Both the position numbers and the translations under genes were made by a program. The notes below the pieces were generated by a model. The model saw only the letters and a program-made list of their open reading frames with translations. It made no database searches and was not told the origin of the DNA. From Christensenellaceae bacterium (GTDB lineage: Bacteria > Bacillota > Clostridia > Christensenellales > Aristaeellaceae), in contig JAFLST010000014.1 of the NCBI GenBank assembly GCA_022510815.1, positions 1 to 61,000 on the forward strand: DNA of 61,000 nucleotides, given 5' to 3'. Below are positions 34,183-42,893 of this stretch, piece after piece. Position 1 is the stretch's first letter, and each line of letters starts with the position of its first letter.

Positions 34183-34208
34183 GGAGCCTTCCGACGAAGG
34201 CTCCTTTT
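34183..34208 (+). terminator. Intrinsic terminator after divIC
   Basis: GGAGCCTTC (34183-34191), loop CGAC, GAAGGCTCC (34196-34204), then TTTT. Confidence 0.8.
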
Positions 34209-34250
34209 CGTATAGCGCAGACCAATACGGAAGAAACTGGAGGGTACGCT

Positions 34251-35153
34251 ATGAAGATCGCCGCGATCGGCATCGGTTCCAACTCCGTCAGAATGCTCGT
34301 GGCCCTCGTGGAGGACGGCAGGGCGATCCGGGTTCGCCGCGACAGGGCCGGAACCCGCCTCTTTGCCGGGCTGGACGAGAACCGCAACCTCTCCCAGCAG
34401 GCCATGGACGCCACCATCGCCGTGGTGCGGGACATGGCGGTCTCCGCCCGGGAGGAGGGCGCGCAGGAGGTTCGCCTGTTCGCCACCAGCGCCACCCGCG
34501 ACGCCGCCAACAGGGCCGAGTTCGCCCGGCTGCTGCAGGAGCGGGCAGGGCTTGAGCTGGAGATATGCTCCGGCAAGGAGGAGGCGACGCTGTCCTTCCT
34601 CGGCGCGACCGGCGGGGGCTTCTGCGGCGTGGTGGATATCGGCGGCGGGTCGACGGAGATCGTCGTGGGCGAGGAGCATAGCATCCGATGCGCTTTCTCC
34701 TGCCAGATGGGCGCCGTGCGGCTGGCCTCGCGCCTGCCGATCAACTCCCACAGCGACCTGCAGGCAGTGATTGATCTGGCGGACAGCATCCTTGAGCACA
34801 AGCTGCACGAGCATCCGACCCTGACGCTGCCGGAGCGCTGGACGGGCACGGGCGGCACCTTCACCACGCTGGGCGCGATGCTGCTGGGCGTCCACTGGAC
34901 CGACCGCACCTACATGCACGGCACCGTGTTGCCCCTTGAGGAGATCGAGCGCCGGGCATGGCAGCTGGCGGACATGTCCCTCGAGGAGCGCAGGCAGATT
35001 CCCGGCCTGCAGCCCAACCGCGTGGATATCATCGTCCACGGCATCTGCATCCTGCTGGCGGTCATGCGGCGGCTGAACATCCGGGAGATCACCGTCAGCG
35101 AGATGGGCAATCTGGACGGCTATATCCGCGACCGCTATCATGCGCGATGGTAA
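34251..35153 (+). CDS. Ppx/GppA-family phosphatase
   Basis: A 300-residue protein of the ASKHA fold, covering the two N-terminal domains only, as in short Ppx/GppA proteins. Phosphate-binding loops are visible as AIGIGSNSVRML (residues 4-15), ATSATRDA and the VVDIGGGSTEIVVGE loop. Members split exopolyphosphate or pppGpp; short forms such as this lack the HD domain of longer enzymes. It starts at 34251 with GGAGGG upstream. A VTC polyphosphate polymerase-domain gene is in the same window at 47 kb, but in a different operon. Which substrate it uses cannot be told. Confidence 0.88.
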   Translation: MKIAAIGIGSNSVRMLVALVEDGRAIRVRRDRAGTRLFAGLDENRNLSQQAMDATIAVVRDMAVSAREEGAQEVRLFATSATRDAANRAEFARLLQERAGLELEICSGKEEATLSFLGATGGGFCGVVDIGGGSTEIVVGEEHSIRCAFSCQMGAVRLASRLPINSHSDLQAVIDLADSILEHKLHEHPTLTLPERWTGTGGTFTTLGAMLLGVHWTDRTYMHGTVLPLEEIERRAWQLADMSLEERRQIPGLQPNRVDIIVHGICILLAVMRRLNIREITVSEMGNLDGYIRDRYHARW

Positions 35154-35190
35154 ATTCAAGGAAACTTCACAAGAAAAAAAGGGTTTGGGG

Positions 35191-35219
35191 TTGCTTCAAA
35201 GCGGCGATTGCGGTATAAT
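35191..35219 (+). promoter_or_regulatory. Promoter for prsA
   Basis: TTGCTT (35191-35196), 17-base spacer, TATAAT (35214-35219), about 45 bases before the start codon. Confidence 0.7.
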
Positions 35220-35264
35220 GGCTTGAGTGCCTCTATATGATCACAGAACGGGAGAGAGTTTCCT

Positions 35265-36698
35265 ATGCAGAAAAAAGCACTGCTGGCGCTGCTGCTGGCC
35301 CTGATGATGACGCTGTCCGGCTGCGCGCTGATCCAGAAGGACCTTGAAGTGGACCGCGCGACGGAGATCGTCCGCGTGGGCGACACCGTCTTCACCAAGG
35401 GCGAGATTCAGGACGAAGTGGACTATCAGCTCGCCTACATGTCCTACTACTATTCCCTGTTCGGCCTGAGCTTTGACCCGACCAGCGCTCAGAACATCGC
35501 CGACATGCAGGACGACGTTATCGACATGCTCGTCGAGAACGCCGTGCTCAACGCCAAGGCTAAGGAGCTGGGCTTCGACCAGCTGACCGAAGAGGAGCAG
35601 GCTGAGGTGGCTGCCAGCGCCGACGCGACCTGGGAGACCAACCGTCAGAGCGTTCAGACCAACTACTTTGCCGACACCGAGCTGGAGGGCGACGAGCTGA
35701 CTGCCGCTCTCGACGCGAAGATCGAGGAGCTGGGCGTGACCTACGAGGACGTCCTCGAGAGCGAGACCAACGCTTACGCGCTGCAGAAGCTGAAGGCCTC
35801 CGTCACCGACCCGGTGACCGTGACCGACGAGGAGCTGCAGGAGCATCTGGAGGAGCATGTCGCCAGCGCCCAGACCAGCTATGAGTCCAACCTGAGCAGC
35901 TACGGCATCTCCGTCAACAATGGCTCCACCGTGTACTATCGTCCGGCGGGCTACCGCATGGTCAAGCAGATTCTGATCAAGTTCAACGAGGAAGACAGCG
36001 ACGCCATCGCTTCGTATCAGTCCAGCCTGTCCGCGGCGGGCACAACGGCGACCGCCCAGCAGAACCTGCTGTTCAGCCTCGAGGTGGAGGACATTGACGC
36101 GCTGGTCGCTCAGGTCGGCCTCGAGATCAATCCCGAAACGGGCGATATCACCGACATGACCGCCTCCTTCGCCGAGGATGTGGATGAGGACGTCGCCGCT
36201 GCCGTGCAGGAGCTGGCCAAGGCTCAGGCGCAGCAGGAGTTCTTCACCAACAAGATTGAGGAAGCCACCCGCGCGGCCTTCGCCAACATCGCCGAGGAAG
36301 CCGATGAGGTTCTCGCGCAGCTCGCGGAGGGCGCTGACTGGGACGAGCTGGCCGCTGAGCACAACGATGACCCCGGCATGCAGGCGGGCGCTGCCACCGC
36401 CGAGACCGGTTATGCGGTCTGCGAGGGCTTCACCAGCTTTGACTCCGCCTTCACCGAGGCTGCCATGGCCATCCCTGAGGTGGGTCAGTGGTCTGACAAG
36501 ACCGAGGGCGCTTACGGCTACTACATCATTCAGTACACCTCCGACGTGGAGGAGGGCCCCGTGTCGCTGGACGAGGTTCGCGACACGCTCACCAATGAGG
36601 TGCTGACCGAAAAGCAGAACGAAGCCTACACCGCTCAGGTTGCCGCTTGGGTGGAAGAGGCCGATGTGGAGATCAACAAGAAGCCGCTGAACGACTAA
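35265..36698 (+). CDS. prsA: PrsA/SurA-type lipoprotein foldase (parvulin peptidyl-prolyl isomerase)
   Basis: A 477-residue lipoprotein that folds exported proteins at the membrane-wall interface. The lipobox LSGC places the lipid on C20. Next come a SurA_N-like helical chaperone part (VGDTVFTKGEIQDEVDYQLA to ~200) and a parvulin-type isomerase domain (~330-445) with EVLAQLAEGADWDELAAEHN, ETGYAVCEGFTSFDSAFTEA and YGYYIIQYTSDVEEGP. It is longer than Bacillus PrsA (about 290), with an added acidic helical middle; the whole protein is very acidic. GGGAGAG precedes the ATG. Single gene with its own promoter and terminator. Confidence 0.88.
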   Translation: MQKKALLALLLALMMTLSGCALIQKDLEVDRATEIVRVGDTVFTKGEIQDEVDYQLAYMSYYYSLFGLSFDPTSAQNIADMQDDVIDMLVENAVLNAKAKELGFDQLTEEEQAEVAASADATWETNRQSVQTNYFADTELEGDELTAALDAKIEELGVTYEDVLESETNAYALQKLKASVTDPVTVTDEELQEHLEEHVASAQTSYESNLSSYGISVNNGSTVYYRPAGYRMVKQILIKFNEEDSDAIASYQSSLSAAGTTATAQQNLLFSLEVEDIDALVAQVGLEINPETGDITDMTASFAEDVDEDVAAAVQELAKAQAQQEFFTNKIEEATRAAFANIAEEADEVLAQLAEGADWDELAAEHNDDPGMQAGAATAETGYAVCEGFTSFDSAFTEAAMAIPEVGQWSDKTEGAYGYYIIQYTSDVEEGPVSLDEVRDTLTNEVLTEKQNEAYTAQVAAWVEEADVEINKKPLND

Positions 36699-36722
36699 GC
36701 GTCAGCCAAACCGTATCCATTC

Positions 36723-36752
36723 ATGCGCGTGCCGCTGGGCACGCGCATTTTT
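36723..36752 (+). terminator. Intrinsic terminator after prsA
   Basis: A perfect 11-bp stem ATGCGCGTGCC/GGCACGCGCAT with four-base loop and five T. Confidence 0.85.
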
Positions 36753-36768
36753 CAGAGGATGATGACGA

Positions 36769-37689
36769 ATGAGAACCGTGACGCCTGACTGCTGTGCAGG
36801 CTTCTCCTGCATTGCCGGAGCCTGCCGGCATAGCTGCTGTGTGGGCTGGGAGATCGACATTGACGACGGGGCGCTGCGCCGCTATCGGGCGGTGCCGGGA
36901 GAACTGGGGGAGCGGCTTCGGGAGGCCATCGGGCAGGCGGACGGCGCGGCGCATTTCCGGCTGACGCCCGAGGAGCGCTGTCCCTTTCTGAACAGGGACA
37001 ACCTCTGCGACCTCATCATTGCGATGGGGGAGGACAGCCTGTGCCAGATCTGCGCCGATCATCCGCGGTTCAGGAACGAGTGGTTGGACAGGACGGAGAT
37101 TGGCCTCGGCCTGTGCTGTGAGGCGGCGGGACGGCTGATCCTCGGCTGGGAGGAGCCTGCGCGGCTCGTTACGGCGGACGATGACGGCGCGGAGGAGACC
37201 CTCGATGATGAGGAAGCCGCGTTGCTGGCGCTTCGGGATGGGCTGATCGCCCGGATGCAGGCGCGTTCCGTATCCTTTGCCAAGCGGCTGGAAGCGCTGT
37301 CGGAGCGCTGCGGGTATCCCGAGCGGCCTTGGCATGAATGGCGGGACTTCCTGCTGACCCTCGAGCGCCTTGATGACGCGTGGGCAACGGCGCTGAATGC
37401 GCTGCCGGACGATCCGCCGCTGCTGGGCCCCGACTGGGACGCGCCCTGTGAGCAGCTTGCGGTTTATCTGCTGTTCCGCCATCTGCCCGGCGCGCTGGAG
37501 GACGGCGACATTCAGGGCCGGGTGCGCTTCTGCGTGCTCATCACGCGGCTGCTGCGGACGCTGCTGGCGGTTCAGACCAAGCCGTCCATGGAGGACTTTG
37601 TTGAACTGGCGCGGCTGTATTCCTCGGAGATCGAGTATTCCGACGAGAATGTCGGCGCGATTCTCGACGAGCTGGCCTGCCTCGGCTGA
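36769..37689 (+). CDS. FliB-like lysine N-methylase family protein
   Basis: A 306-residue protein with the cysteine pattern of the flagellin lysine-N-methylase family: CCAGFSCIAGACRHSCCVGW (residues ~8-27), then CPFLNRDNLCDL, CQICADHPRF and CCEAAGRLIL. This CxxxxCxxxC...C...C set is thought to hold an iron-sulfur cluster, and FliB of Salmonella methylates flagellin lysines. Homologues are common in non-motile Clostridia, where the target is unknown. No flagellar gene is in this window. The start 17 bases after the prsA terminator lacks a strong ribosome site (GAGGATG). Confidence 0.85.
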   Translation: MRTVTPDCCAGFSCIAGACRHSCCVGWEIDIDDGALRRYRAVPGELGERLREAIGQADGAAHFRLTPEERCPFLNRDNLCDLIIAMGEDSLCQICADHPRFRNEWLDRTEIGLGLCCEAAGRLILGWEEPARLVTADDDGAEETLDDEEAALLALRDGLIARMQARSVSFAKRLEALSERCGYPERPWHEWRDFLLTLERLDDAWATALNALPDDPPLLGPDWDAPCEQLAVYLLFRHLPGALEDGDIQGRVRFCVLITRLLRTLLAVQTKPSMEDFVELARLYSSEIEYSDENVGAILDELACLG

Positions 37690-37774
37690 CGGCTGCGCTT
37701 TTGCTGTTCTTTCCGTTCCCATCGGGCGCGGAATGTGCTACAATACGCTTATCAACACAGGGGAGGAAACCGCC

Positions 37775-39148
37775 ATGACCCATGATTTCATCGACGCGCT
37801 GTCTATGCCGCTGCCGGAGGATATTCTCAAGCGCAAGTGGGCGGGCGATCTGGAGGACGCGGTGAAGGCCATCGACCTGCGCCTGGAGAGCGAGCTGCCG
37901 GGGATGCTGCGCCGGCGGCTCATCACCGAGAAGGAGCGCATCCGCCGTCTGCCGACCCAGTATCCGTGGAACCGGGCGCAGGCCATGGCGCAATTGCGCG
38001 CGCTCGTGCCGGACGTGACGGAGGAGGAATTCGACGCGCTGGAGCTGGCGGGCCGCATCGACTTCATCTATCTTGGCGGCGAGAAGCGGTATTTCGTGCG
38101 CTTTCATAAGACGCTGGTGAAGTTCCCGGACATGATGCGCCGCATGGGCAAGGTTGTCGACGGCAAATCCCCGTGGCTCGACCCGATGATCGCGGCGATC
38201 CGGGAGAAGGGCTGCCTGCGCCGCCGCATCACGCTGGAAACCAGCGTCTATGTGGATGAGGACGCGTTCGTCCCCGGCGACTATCGGGCGTGGCTGCCTA
38301 TCCCGGCCCGGAGCGCGCAGCAGAGCGACATCCGGCTGCTCTCCGGCGACCCTGACGAGATCGCGCCCGAGGACGCGGAGGCCCGCACGGCCTACTGGCG
38401 CAGGACGCTCACGGCATGGGACAAGTTCCGCCTGACGTACAGCTATGTGACCTGCATCCGCTATGCCGATCCGCTGCATGCCCCTGCGCCCGACGCGCCG
38501 CTTTACCCCGACGCGCCTCCGCCCACCGGGGCCGACCTGCAGGAGGAAGGCGCGTACATCCACTTCACGCCCTATCTGCGCGCGCTGGAAAAGGAGCTTG
38601 CTCAGGGGACGGAAGATCCGGCGGAAAAGGCGTGGCGCTATTATGAGTTCGTTACCACGAAGGTCAAGTATTCCTTCATGCGGGACTACTTCCAGATCGA
38701 CCATCACGGCGAATACTGCGCGGTGAACCTCAAGGGCGACTGCGGCCTGCAGGCGCTGCTGTTCATCAGCCTGTGCCGGATTGGCGGCATTCCCGCCCGC
38801 TGGCAGAGCGGCCTGTCCATCGACGATGGCTATGTGGGCAGTCACGACTGGGCGCAGTTCTACCTGCCCGGCTGGGGCTGGCTGTTCGCGGATCCGTCCT
38901 TCGGCGGCGGCGCTTACCGCAACGGCAGCGCGTCCCGGCATGCCTTCTACTTTGGCAATATCGACCCCATGCGCATGGCTGCCAACCGCCGCTATCAGGC
39001 GGAGATCACGCCCCCGATGGAGCACTTCCGGATTGATCCCTTCGATAACCAGTCCGGCGAGATTGAGCGCGTCGGGGCCGAGGAGGGCTTCACGGGCCGT
39101 CAGGTGGACGGCGACGCGGTGCTGCTCTCCGTGGAAGACCTGCCCTGA
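37775..39148 (+). CDS. Transglutaminase-like domain protein
   Basis: A 457-residue cytoplasmic protein with a papain-like transglutaminase core in its C-terminal half. The likely triad is C323 (GDCGLQALLF), H357 (GSHDWAQFYLP) and the aspartate in FADPSFG (~D372). The N-terminal 240 residues are helical then mixed strand (ITLETSVYVDEDAFVPGDYRAWLPIP), the cap domain found ahead of many bacterial transglutaminase-like proteins. No signal peptide. GGGGAGG precedes the ATG; the open frame extends further upstream into the FliB-like gene but without a start signal. These proteins usually act as proteases or peptide-modifying enzymes; substrate unknown. Confidence 0.85.
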   Translation: MTHDFIDALSMPLPEDILKRKWAGDLEDAVKAIDLRLESELPGMLRRRLITEKERIRRLPTQYPWNRAQAMAQLRALVPDVTEEEFDALELAGRIDFIYLGGEKRYFVRFHKTLVKFPDMMRRMGKVVDGKSPWLDPMIAAIREKGCLRRRITLETSVYVDEDAFVPGDYRAWLPIPARSAQQSDIRLLSGDPDEIAPEDAEARTAYWRRTLTAWDKFRLTYSYVTCIRYADPLHAPAPDAPLYPDAPPPTGADLQEEGAYIHFTPYLRALEKELAQGTEDPAEKAWRYYEFVTTKVKYSFMRDYFQIDHHGEYCAVNLKGDCGLQALLFISLCRIGGIPARWQSGLSIDDGYVGSHDWAQFYLPGWGWLFADPSFGGGAYRNGSASRHAFYFGNIDPMRMAANRRYQAEITPPMEHFRIDPFDNQSGEIERVGAEEGFTGRQVDGDAVLLSVEDLP

Positions 39149-39164
39149 CCGATGGAGGAACCGT

Positions 39165-40499
39165 ATGCGGCACGACCTGACCCGGGGCAGCGTCCTCAAG
39201 ACGATGCTGCTGTTTTCCCTGCCTTATCTGCTCTCCACCTTTCTGCAGACCCTGTATGGGCTGGCTGATCTGTTCATCGCCGGACAGTTCAACGGCGCGG
39301 ATGTGATCTCCGCGGTGTCCATCGGCAGTCAGGTGATGCACTTTGTGACCGTGGTAATCGTCGGTCTGGCGATGGGCTCGACGGTGCTGATCAGCCGCAG
39401 CGTCGGCGCCAAGGACGCCCGGCAGACGGGCAGAGCCATCGGCAGCACGGTGATCGTGTTCATGGCGGTGGCGGTCATCGCGACCGTGGCGCTCCTGCTG
39501 CTGACCGGGCGTATCGTCAGCGTCATGTCCACGCCGCCGGAGGCCGTCTCCCAGACCCGGCTGTACCTGATGATCTGCTTCGCGGGCATCCCGGCCATCA
39601 CGGCGTATAACATCATCAGCGCCGTGTTCCGGGGCCTGGGCGATACCAAGAGCCCGATGATCTTCGTGGCGGTGGCCTGCGTCATCAACATCCTGCTGGA
39701 CGTGCTGTTCATCGGCACGTTCGGGATGCGAGCCGTCGGCGCGGCGCTGGGCACGGTGCTCTCGCAGGGCTGCAGCGTCGTCTTTGCCCTGCTGGCGATC
39801 CGCCGGCGAAAGGCCGACTTCCCCCTGACCCGGCGGGATTTCATTCCCAGCCGCGCCGTCACCGGGCAGATGCTGCGCATCGGCGTGCCTGTGGCCTGTC
39901 AGGACGCGTTCATTCAGGTGTCCTTTCTGCTCATCACCATCATCGCCAACCAGCGCGGTGTGAACGTGGCGGCGGCTGTCGGCGTGGTGGAGAAGATCAT
40001 CGGCATCATGTTCCTCGTTCCCTCCGCGATGCTCTCCACCGTCTCCGCCCTCGCCGCTCAGAACATGGGCGCGAACCGCCACGACCGGGCAAGGCAGGTG
40101 CTGTTCATCGGCATCGGCATCACCGCGCTGGTGGGCACGGTCTTCTCGGTGTGGGCGCAGTTTGACGCGGAATGGCTGGTCGGCCTGTTCTCCGGCGGGG
40201 AGGCGGAGGTCACCGTCCTCGGCGGGCAGTACCTGAGCGCTTATGTCTTCGACTGCATCGCCGCGGGCGCGCACTTCTGCTTCAGCGGCTACTTCTGCGC
40301 TTACGGCAAGAGCTGGGTGTCCTTCGCGCATAACGTGGCGTCGATCGTGCTGTGCCGCATCCCTGTCGCTTATTTCGCCGCGCAGCACTGGCCCCAGACC
40401 CTCTACCCCATGGGCTGGGCCGCGCCGCTGGGTTCGCTGCTCTCCGCCGCCATCTGCGCCTGCGTCTACCTCTGGATGCGAAAAAAGAAAAAGGTATGA
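39165..40499 (+). CDS. MATE-family efflux transporter
   Basis: A 444-residue integral membrane protein with twelve predicted helices, MATE fold. Marks: SLPYLLSTFLQTLYGLADLF in helix 1, GLAMGSTVLISRSVGAKD, ISAVFRGLGDTKSPM, and GMRAVGAALGTVLSQ; the second half begins LRIGVPVACQDAFIQVSF. It belongs to the NorM/DinF-like group. ATG at 39165 with GGAGGA, 16 bases after the transglutaminase gene, so co-transcription is likely. Substrate unknown. The adjacent two-component system is on the opposite strand, convergent. Confidence 0.92.
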   Translation: MRHDLTRGSVLKTMLLFSLPYLLSTFLQTLYGLADLFIAGQFNGADVISAVSIGSQVMHFVTVVIVGLAMGSTVLISRSVGAKDARQTGRAIGSTVIVFMAVAVIATVALLLLTGRIVSVMSTPPEAVSQTRLYLMICFAGIPAITAYNIISAVFRGLGDTKSPMIFVAVACVINILLDVLFIGTFGMRAVGAALGTVLSQGCSVVFALLAIRRRKADFPLTRRDFIPSRAVTGQMLRIGVPVACQDAFIQVSFLLITIIANQRGVNVAAAVGVVEKIIGIMFLVPSAMLSTVSALAAQNMGANRHDRARQVLFIGIGITALVGTVFSVWAQFDAEWLVGLFSGGEAEVTVLGGQYLSAYVFDCIAAGAHFCFSGYFCAYGKSWVSFAHNVASIVLCRIPVAYFAAQHWPQTLYPMGWAAPLGSLLSAAICACVYLWMRKKKKV

Positions 40500-40500
40500 A

Positions 40501-40541
40501 GAAGCACCCTGCCCCAGACCGTTGGGACAGGGTGCTTATTA
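40501..40541 (+). terminator. Intrinsic terminator after the MATE gene
   Basis: GAAGCACCCTGCCCCA pairs with TGGGACAGGGTGCTT (one bulge), followed by ATT. Six bases after the stop. Confidence 0.65.
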
Positions 40542-40579
40542 AACACGCGGATATAGCGCGGCCGAAGGCATGAACCCTT

Positions 40580-40683
40580 ATCGCGAGAAGGGAGTCCAGA
40601 GGGCCAATGGCCCTTTGGCAGGGGTGTCGGGGACAGCGTCCCTGACCGCGGTGCAGGGGCAGCGCCCCTGCTCAGCGCCCTGC
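40580..40683. repeat. Run of three GC-rich palindromes
   Basis: Three inverted repeats follow each other: AGGGCCAATGGCCCT, GGGAC-AGC-GTCCC and GCAGGGGC (40653-40660) with GCCCCTGC (40664-40671). They lie in the gap between the MATE gene and the 3' end of the histidine kinase gene and look like a dispersed intergenic element. Confidence 0.45.
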
Positions 40684-41559
40684 CTAAGCGTGCTCGGAAA
40701 GACGCATGCGGGGCATGGAGATGCGCATGCGCAGGCCGCTGCCCGTGTTCTCGGCCCGGATGTCTCCATGGTGGCGTCGGATGACCTCGCGGACAATCGC
40801 CAGCCCGATGCCGGTGCCCTCCTGCGACGCGCCCTCCGCACGATAGAAGCGCTCGAACAGATGTCGCAGATCCTTGTCCGGGACGCCGCCGCCGTTGTCC
40901 TCGACGGTGCAGTGGAAGGTCGTGTCCGTCTGCTCCAGCGTGACCGTGATGCGGCTGTCCGGGGGCGTGTGCTCGCAGGCGTTTTTGAGCAGGTTGAGGA
41001 AGGCCTCGCCCAGCCACTTCTCATCACAGCGGACGACGACGCTGCCTGTGATGGTCATCTCTCTGCCCGGATAGAGGCCGCTAAGGCTCGACCACGCCTG
41101 CTTGATGATATCCGCCGCGTCATGCTCCGCGAAGGTGAAGGAATAGCCGTCCGCGCAGAGGCGCTCAAGGCGCAGCAGCGAGTAGATCAGCTTCTCCATG
41201 CGTTCGATCTGGGAGAGCTGCCCGGTCAGGTGCGGGCCATCGTCGAGCTCGCAGAAGAGCCGGAGGGAGCTGAGCGGCGTCTTGAGCTGATGGGAGATAT
41301 CCGTGGTCATGGCGCTGACCCGCTGGCTCTCCTCGGCAAGCTGTTCCCGGGTCAGCAGCAGCTTGGTCTCCAGCTCGGAAACGGCGTTGTGCAGCGGGGC
41401 GAAAATATCCTCCCGGATGGAGTAGGACAGGGGCCGCGCGCCCTTGGAGAGGAATTCCTCGATCTGCGCAGTCATGCGCTTCACGCGGCGGCGCCACACG
41501 AGCAGCAGCACCGCCAAGCCCGCGGCCACGACAGCCAGCGCGATGGTCAGTCCTCCCAT
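40684..41559 (-). CDS. Sensor histidine kinase
   Basis: A 291-residue membrane kinase. One N-terminal helix (residues ~4-21) is followed directly by a linker, the dimerisation/phosphoacceptor box TDISHQLKTPLSSL (H90), and the ATPase domain with NLLKNACEHT (N box), VEDNGGGVP (G1), LFERFYRAEG (F box) and GTGIGLAIV (G2). There is no extracellular domain, so the signal is sensed in the membrane or through a partner, as in intramembrane-sensing kinases. Its start overlaps the end of the response-regulator gene by 13 bases. Confidence 0.92.
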   Translation of the reverse strand: MGGLTIALAVVAAGLAVLLLVWRRRVKRMTAQIEEFLSKGARPLSYSIREDIFAPLHNAVSELETKLLLTREQLAEESQRVSAMTTDISHQLKTPLSSLRLFCELDDGPHLTGQLSQIERMEKLIYSLLRLERLCADGYSFTFAEHDAADIIKQAWSSLSGLYPGREMTITGSVVVRCDEKWLGEAFLNLLKNACEHTPPDSRITVTLEQTDTTFHCTVEDNGGGVPDKDLRHLFERFYRAEGASQEGTGIGLAIVREVIRRHHGDIRAENTGSGLRMRISMPRMRLSEHA

Positions 41560-42194
41560 TGGTAGCCCACTCCCCGAATTGTCCTGATGTGCTCCGCGCC
41601 GATCTTCTCCCGCAGGCGGCTGATGTGCACGGAGAGCGTGTTGTCGTCAATGAACTTCGCGCCGTCGTCCCAGAGCGTTTCCAGCAGCCGCTCGCGAGGC
41701 ACTACGCCGGGGCGCTCCATCAGCTTGAGCAGGACGCGGTATTCCGTCAGCGTCAGGGGCAGCGCCTCGCCGTCCCTGCGCACCTGCATGTTCGCTTGGT
41801 CGATCTCTAGCACGCCCCGGCTGATCCGGGCAGGGGCCGTCCGCAGCAGCGCCCGGAGGCGGGAGAGCAGCTCCTGCATGCGGAAGGGCTTGGTCACATA
41901 GTCGTTCGCTCCGGCGTCCAGACCGCGTACCACGTCGAACTCCTCATCCTTGGCGGTGAGGAACAGGATCGGCTGCGGAACGCCTTGCGCGCGCCATTCC
42001 CGGCAGAGGGACACGCCATCGCCGTCCGGCAGGGTCACGTCCAGCACGATCAGGTCGATCTGGCCGCTCAGCCGGGCCTTGGCTTCCCGGACGTTGGCCG
42101 CTTCCGCAACGGCATAGCCCTCCCGCGTGAACAGCTCCTTCAGCCCCGCGCGAAGGACGGCGTCGTCCTCCGTCAGCAGAATCGTCGCGCTCAT
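41547..42194 (-). CDS. OmpR/PhoB-family response regulator
   Basis: A 215-residue regulator: receiver domain 1-~115 with acidic pocket (TEDD, 9-11) and phosphoacceptor D52 in LIVLDVTLPDGDG, T80-type switch in FLTAKDEE and K in YVTKPF; winged-helix DNA-binding domain from ~130 with LTLTEYRVLLKLM, DDNTLSVHISRLREKIG and IRTIRGVGYQWE. Promoter upstream at 42243-42271 and AGGAAGG before the ATG. Co-transcribed with the overlapping kinase gene. Target genes are not evident; no BceAB-type transporter is adjacent. Confidence 0.94.
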   Translation of the reverse strand: MSATILLTEDDAVLRAGLKELFTREGYAVAEAANVREAKARLSGQIDLIVLDVTLPDGDGVSLCREWRAQGVPQPILFLTAKDEEFDVVRGLDAGANDYVTKPFRMQELLSRLRALLRTAPARISRGVLEIDQANMQVRRDGEALPLTLTEYRVLLKLMERPGVVPRERLLETLWDDGAKFIDDNTLSVHISRLREKIGAEHIRTIRGVGYQWED

Positions 42195-42242
42195 GGCGTT
42201 CCTTCCTTTCGATGCGCCCGGTCATCATGATAAGTTTTCCTG

Positions 42243-42271
42243 ATTATAGCATACGCCCCGGGGCTTTTCAA
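42243..42271 (-). promoter_or_regulatory. Promoter for the two-component operon
   Basis: Minus strand TTGAAA (42271-42266), 17-base spacer, TATAAT (42248-42243). Confidence 0.75.
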
Positions 42272-42322
42272 CCCGCGCGTGGCGGGCGAAAAAACCGTGC
42301 AAAGAAAATTTGCGGAAAACGC

Positions 42323-42351
42323 TTGCCAAACTTGTCCTCGTCTGGTATAAT
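42323..42351 (+). promoter_or_regulatory. Promoter for rpsF-ssb-rpsR
   Basis: TTGCCA (42323-42328), 17-base spacer, TATAAT (42346-42351). Confidence 0.8.
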
Positions 42352-42419
42352 CTCAAATTGGCACATCCTTGCGCTGCGCAAGAAGCGCACCGCCAAAAGT
42401 CCAAGAGGAGGTGAAAGAG

Positions 42420-42872
42420 ATGAATAGGTATGAACTGACCTACATCATCGATACTGCACTGGAGGAGACCGCTCGTAAGGAACTGATCGAGAAGGTGTCC
42501 GGCCTGATTGCTGCTAACGGTGGTGAGGTGGAGAAGGTTGATGAGACCTGGGGCAAGCGTCGTCTGGCCTACGCCATCAACTACAAGACCGAGGGCTGGT
42601 ACGTGCTGGTGACCTTCAAGGCCCCTGCCGAGCTGCCCCGCGAGCTTGAGCGTAACCTCGAGATCTATGACAGCGTCCTGCGCTATCTGGTCGTGAAGCT
42701 GGTCGAGAAGAAGTCCAGCGTGAAGCCCCGTCCGGCTCGTCCGGTCGCGCCCGTGGCTGCCCCCGTTGAGGAGGCTGCTCCCGCCGCTGAGGAGGCTCCC
42801 GCTGTGGAAGAAGCGCCCGCTGCCGAGGCTGCTCCCGTTGTGGAGGAAGCTCCCGCCGCTGACGCCGAGTGA
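42420..42872 (+). CDS. rpsF: 30S ribosomal protein S6 with an acidic Ala/Pro/Glu tail
   Basis: S6 of the small-subunit platform, where it pairs with S18. Residues 1-~95 are the S6 fold (YELTYIIDTALEETARKELI, ETWGKRRLAYAINYKTEGWYVLV, SVLRYLVVK). Residues ~100-150 add a tail: a basic KPRPARPV stretch, then repeated VEEAPAA-type units. Typical S6 is 95-100 residues, so the tail is unusual though similar tails occur in other bacteria. The ATG at 42420 follows GAGGAGGTG. First gene of the classic rpsF-ssb-rpsR operon. Confidence 0.95.
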   Translation: MNRYELTYIIDTALEETARKELIEKVSGLIAANGGEVEKVDETWGKRRLAYAINYKTEGWYVLVTFKAPAELPRELERNLEIYDSVLRYLVVKLVEKKSSVKPRPARPVAPVAAPVEEAAPAAEEAPAVEEAPAAEAAPVVEEAPAADAE

Positions 42873-42893
42873 TCGACAACCTGAGGAAAGCAC

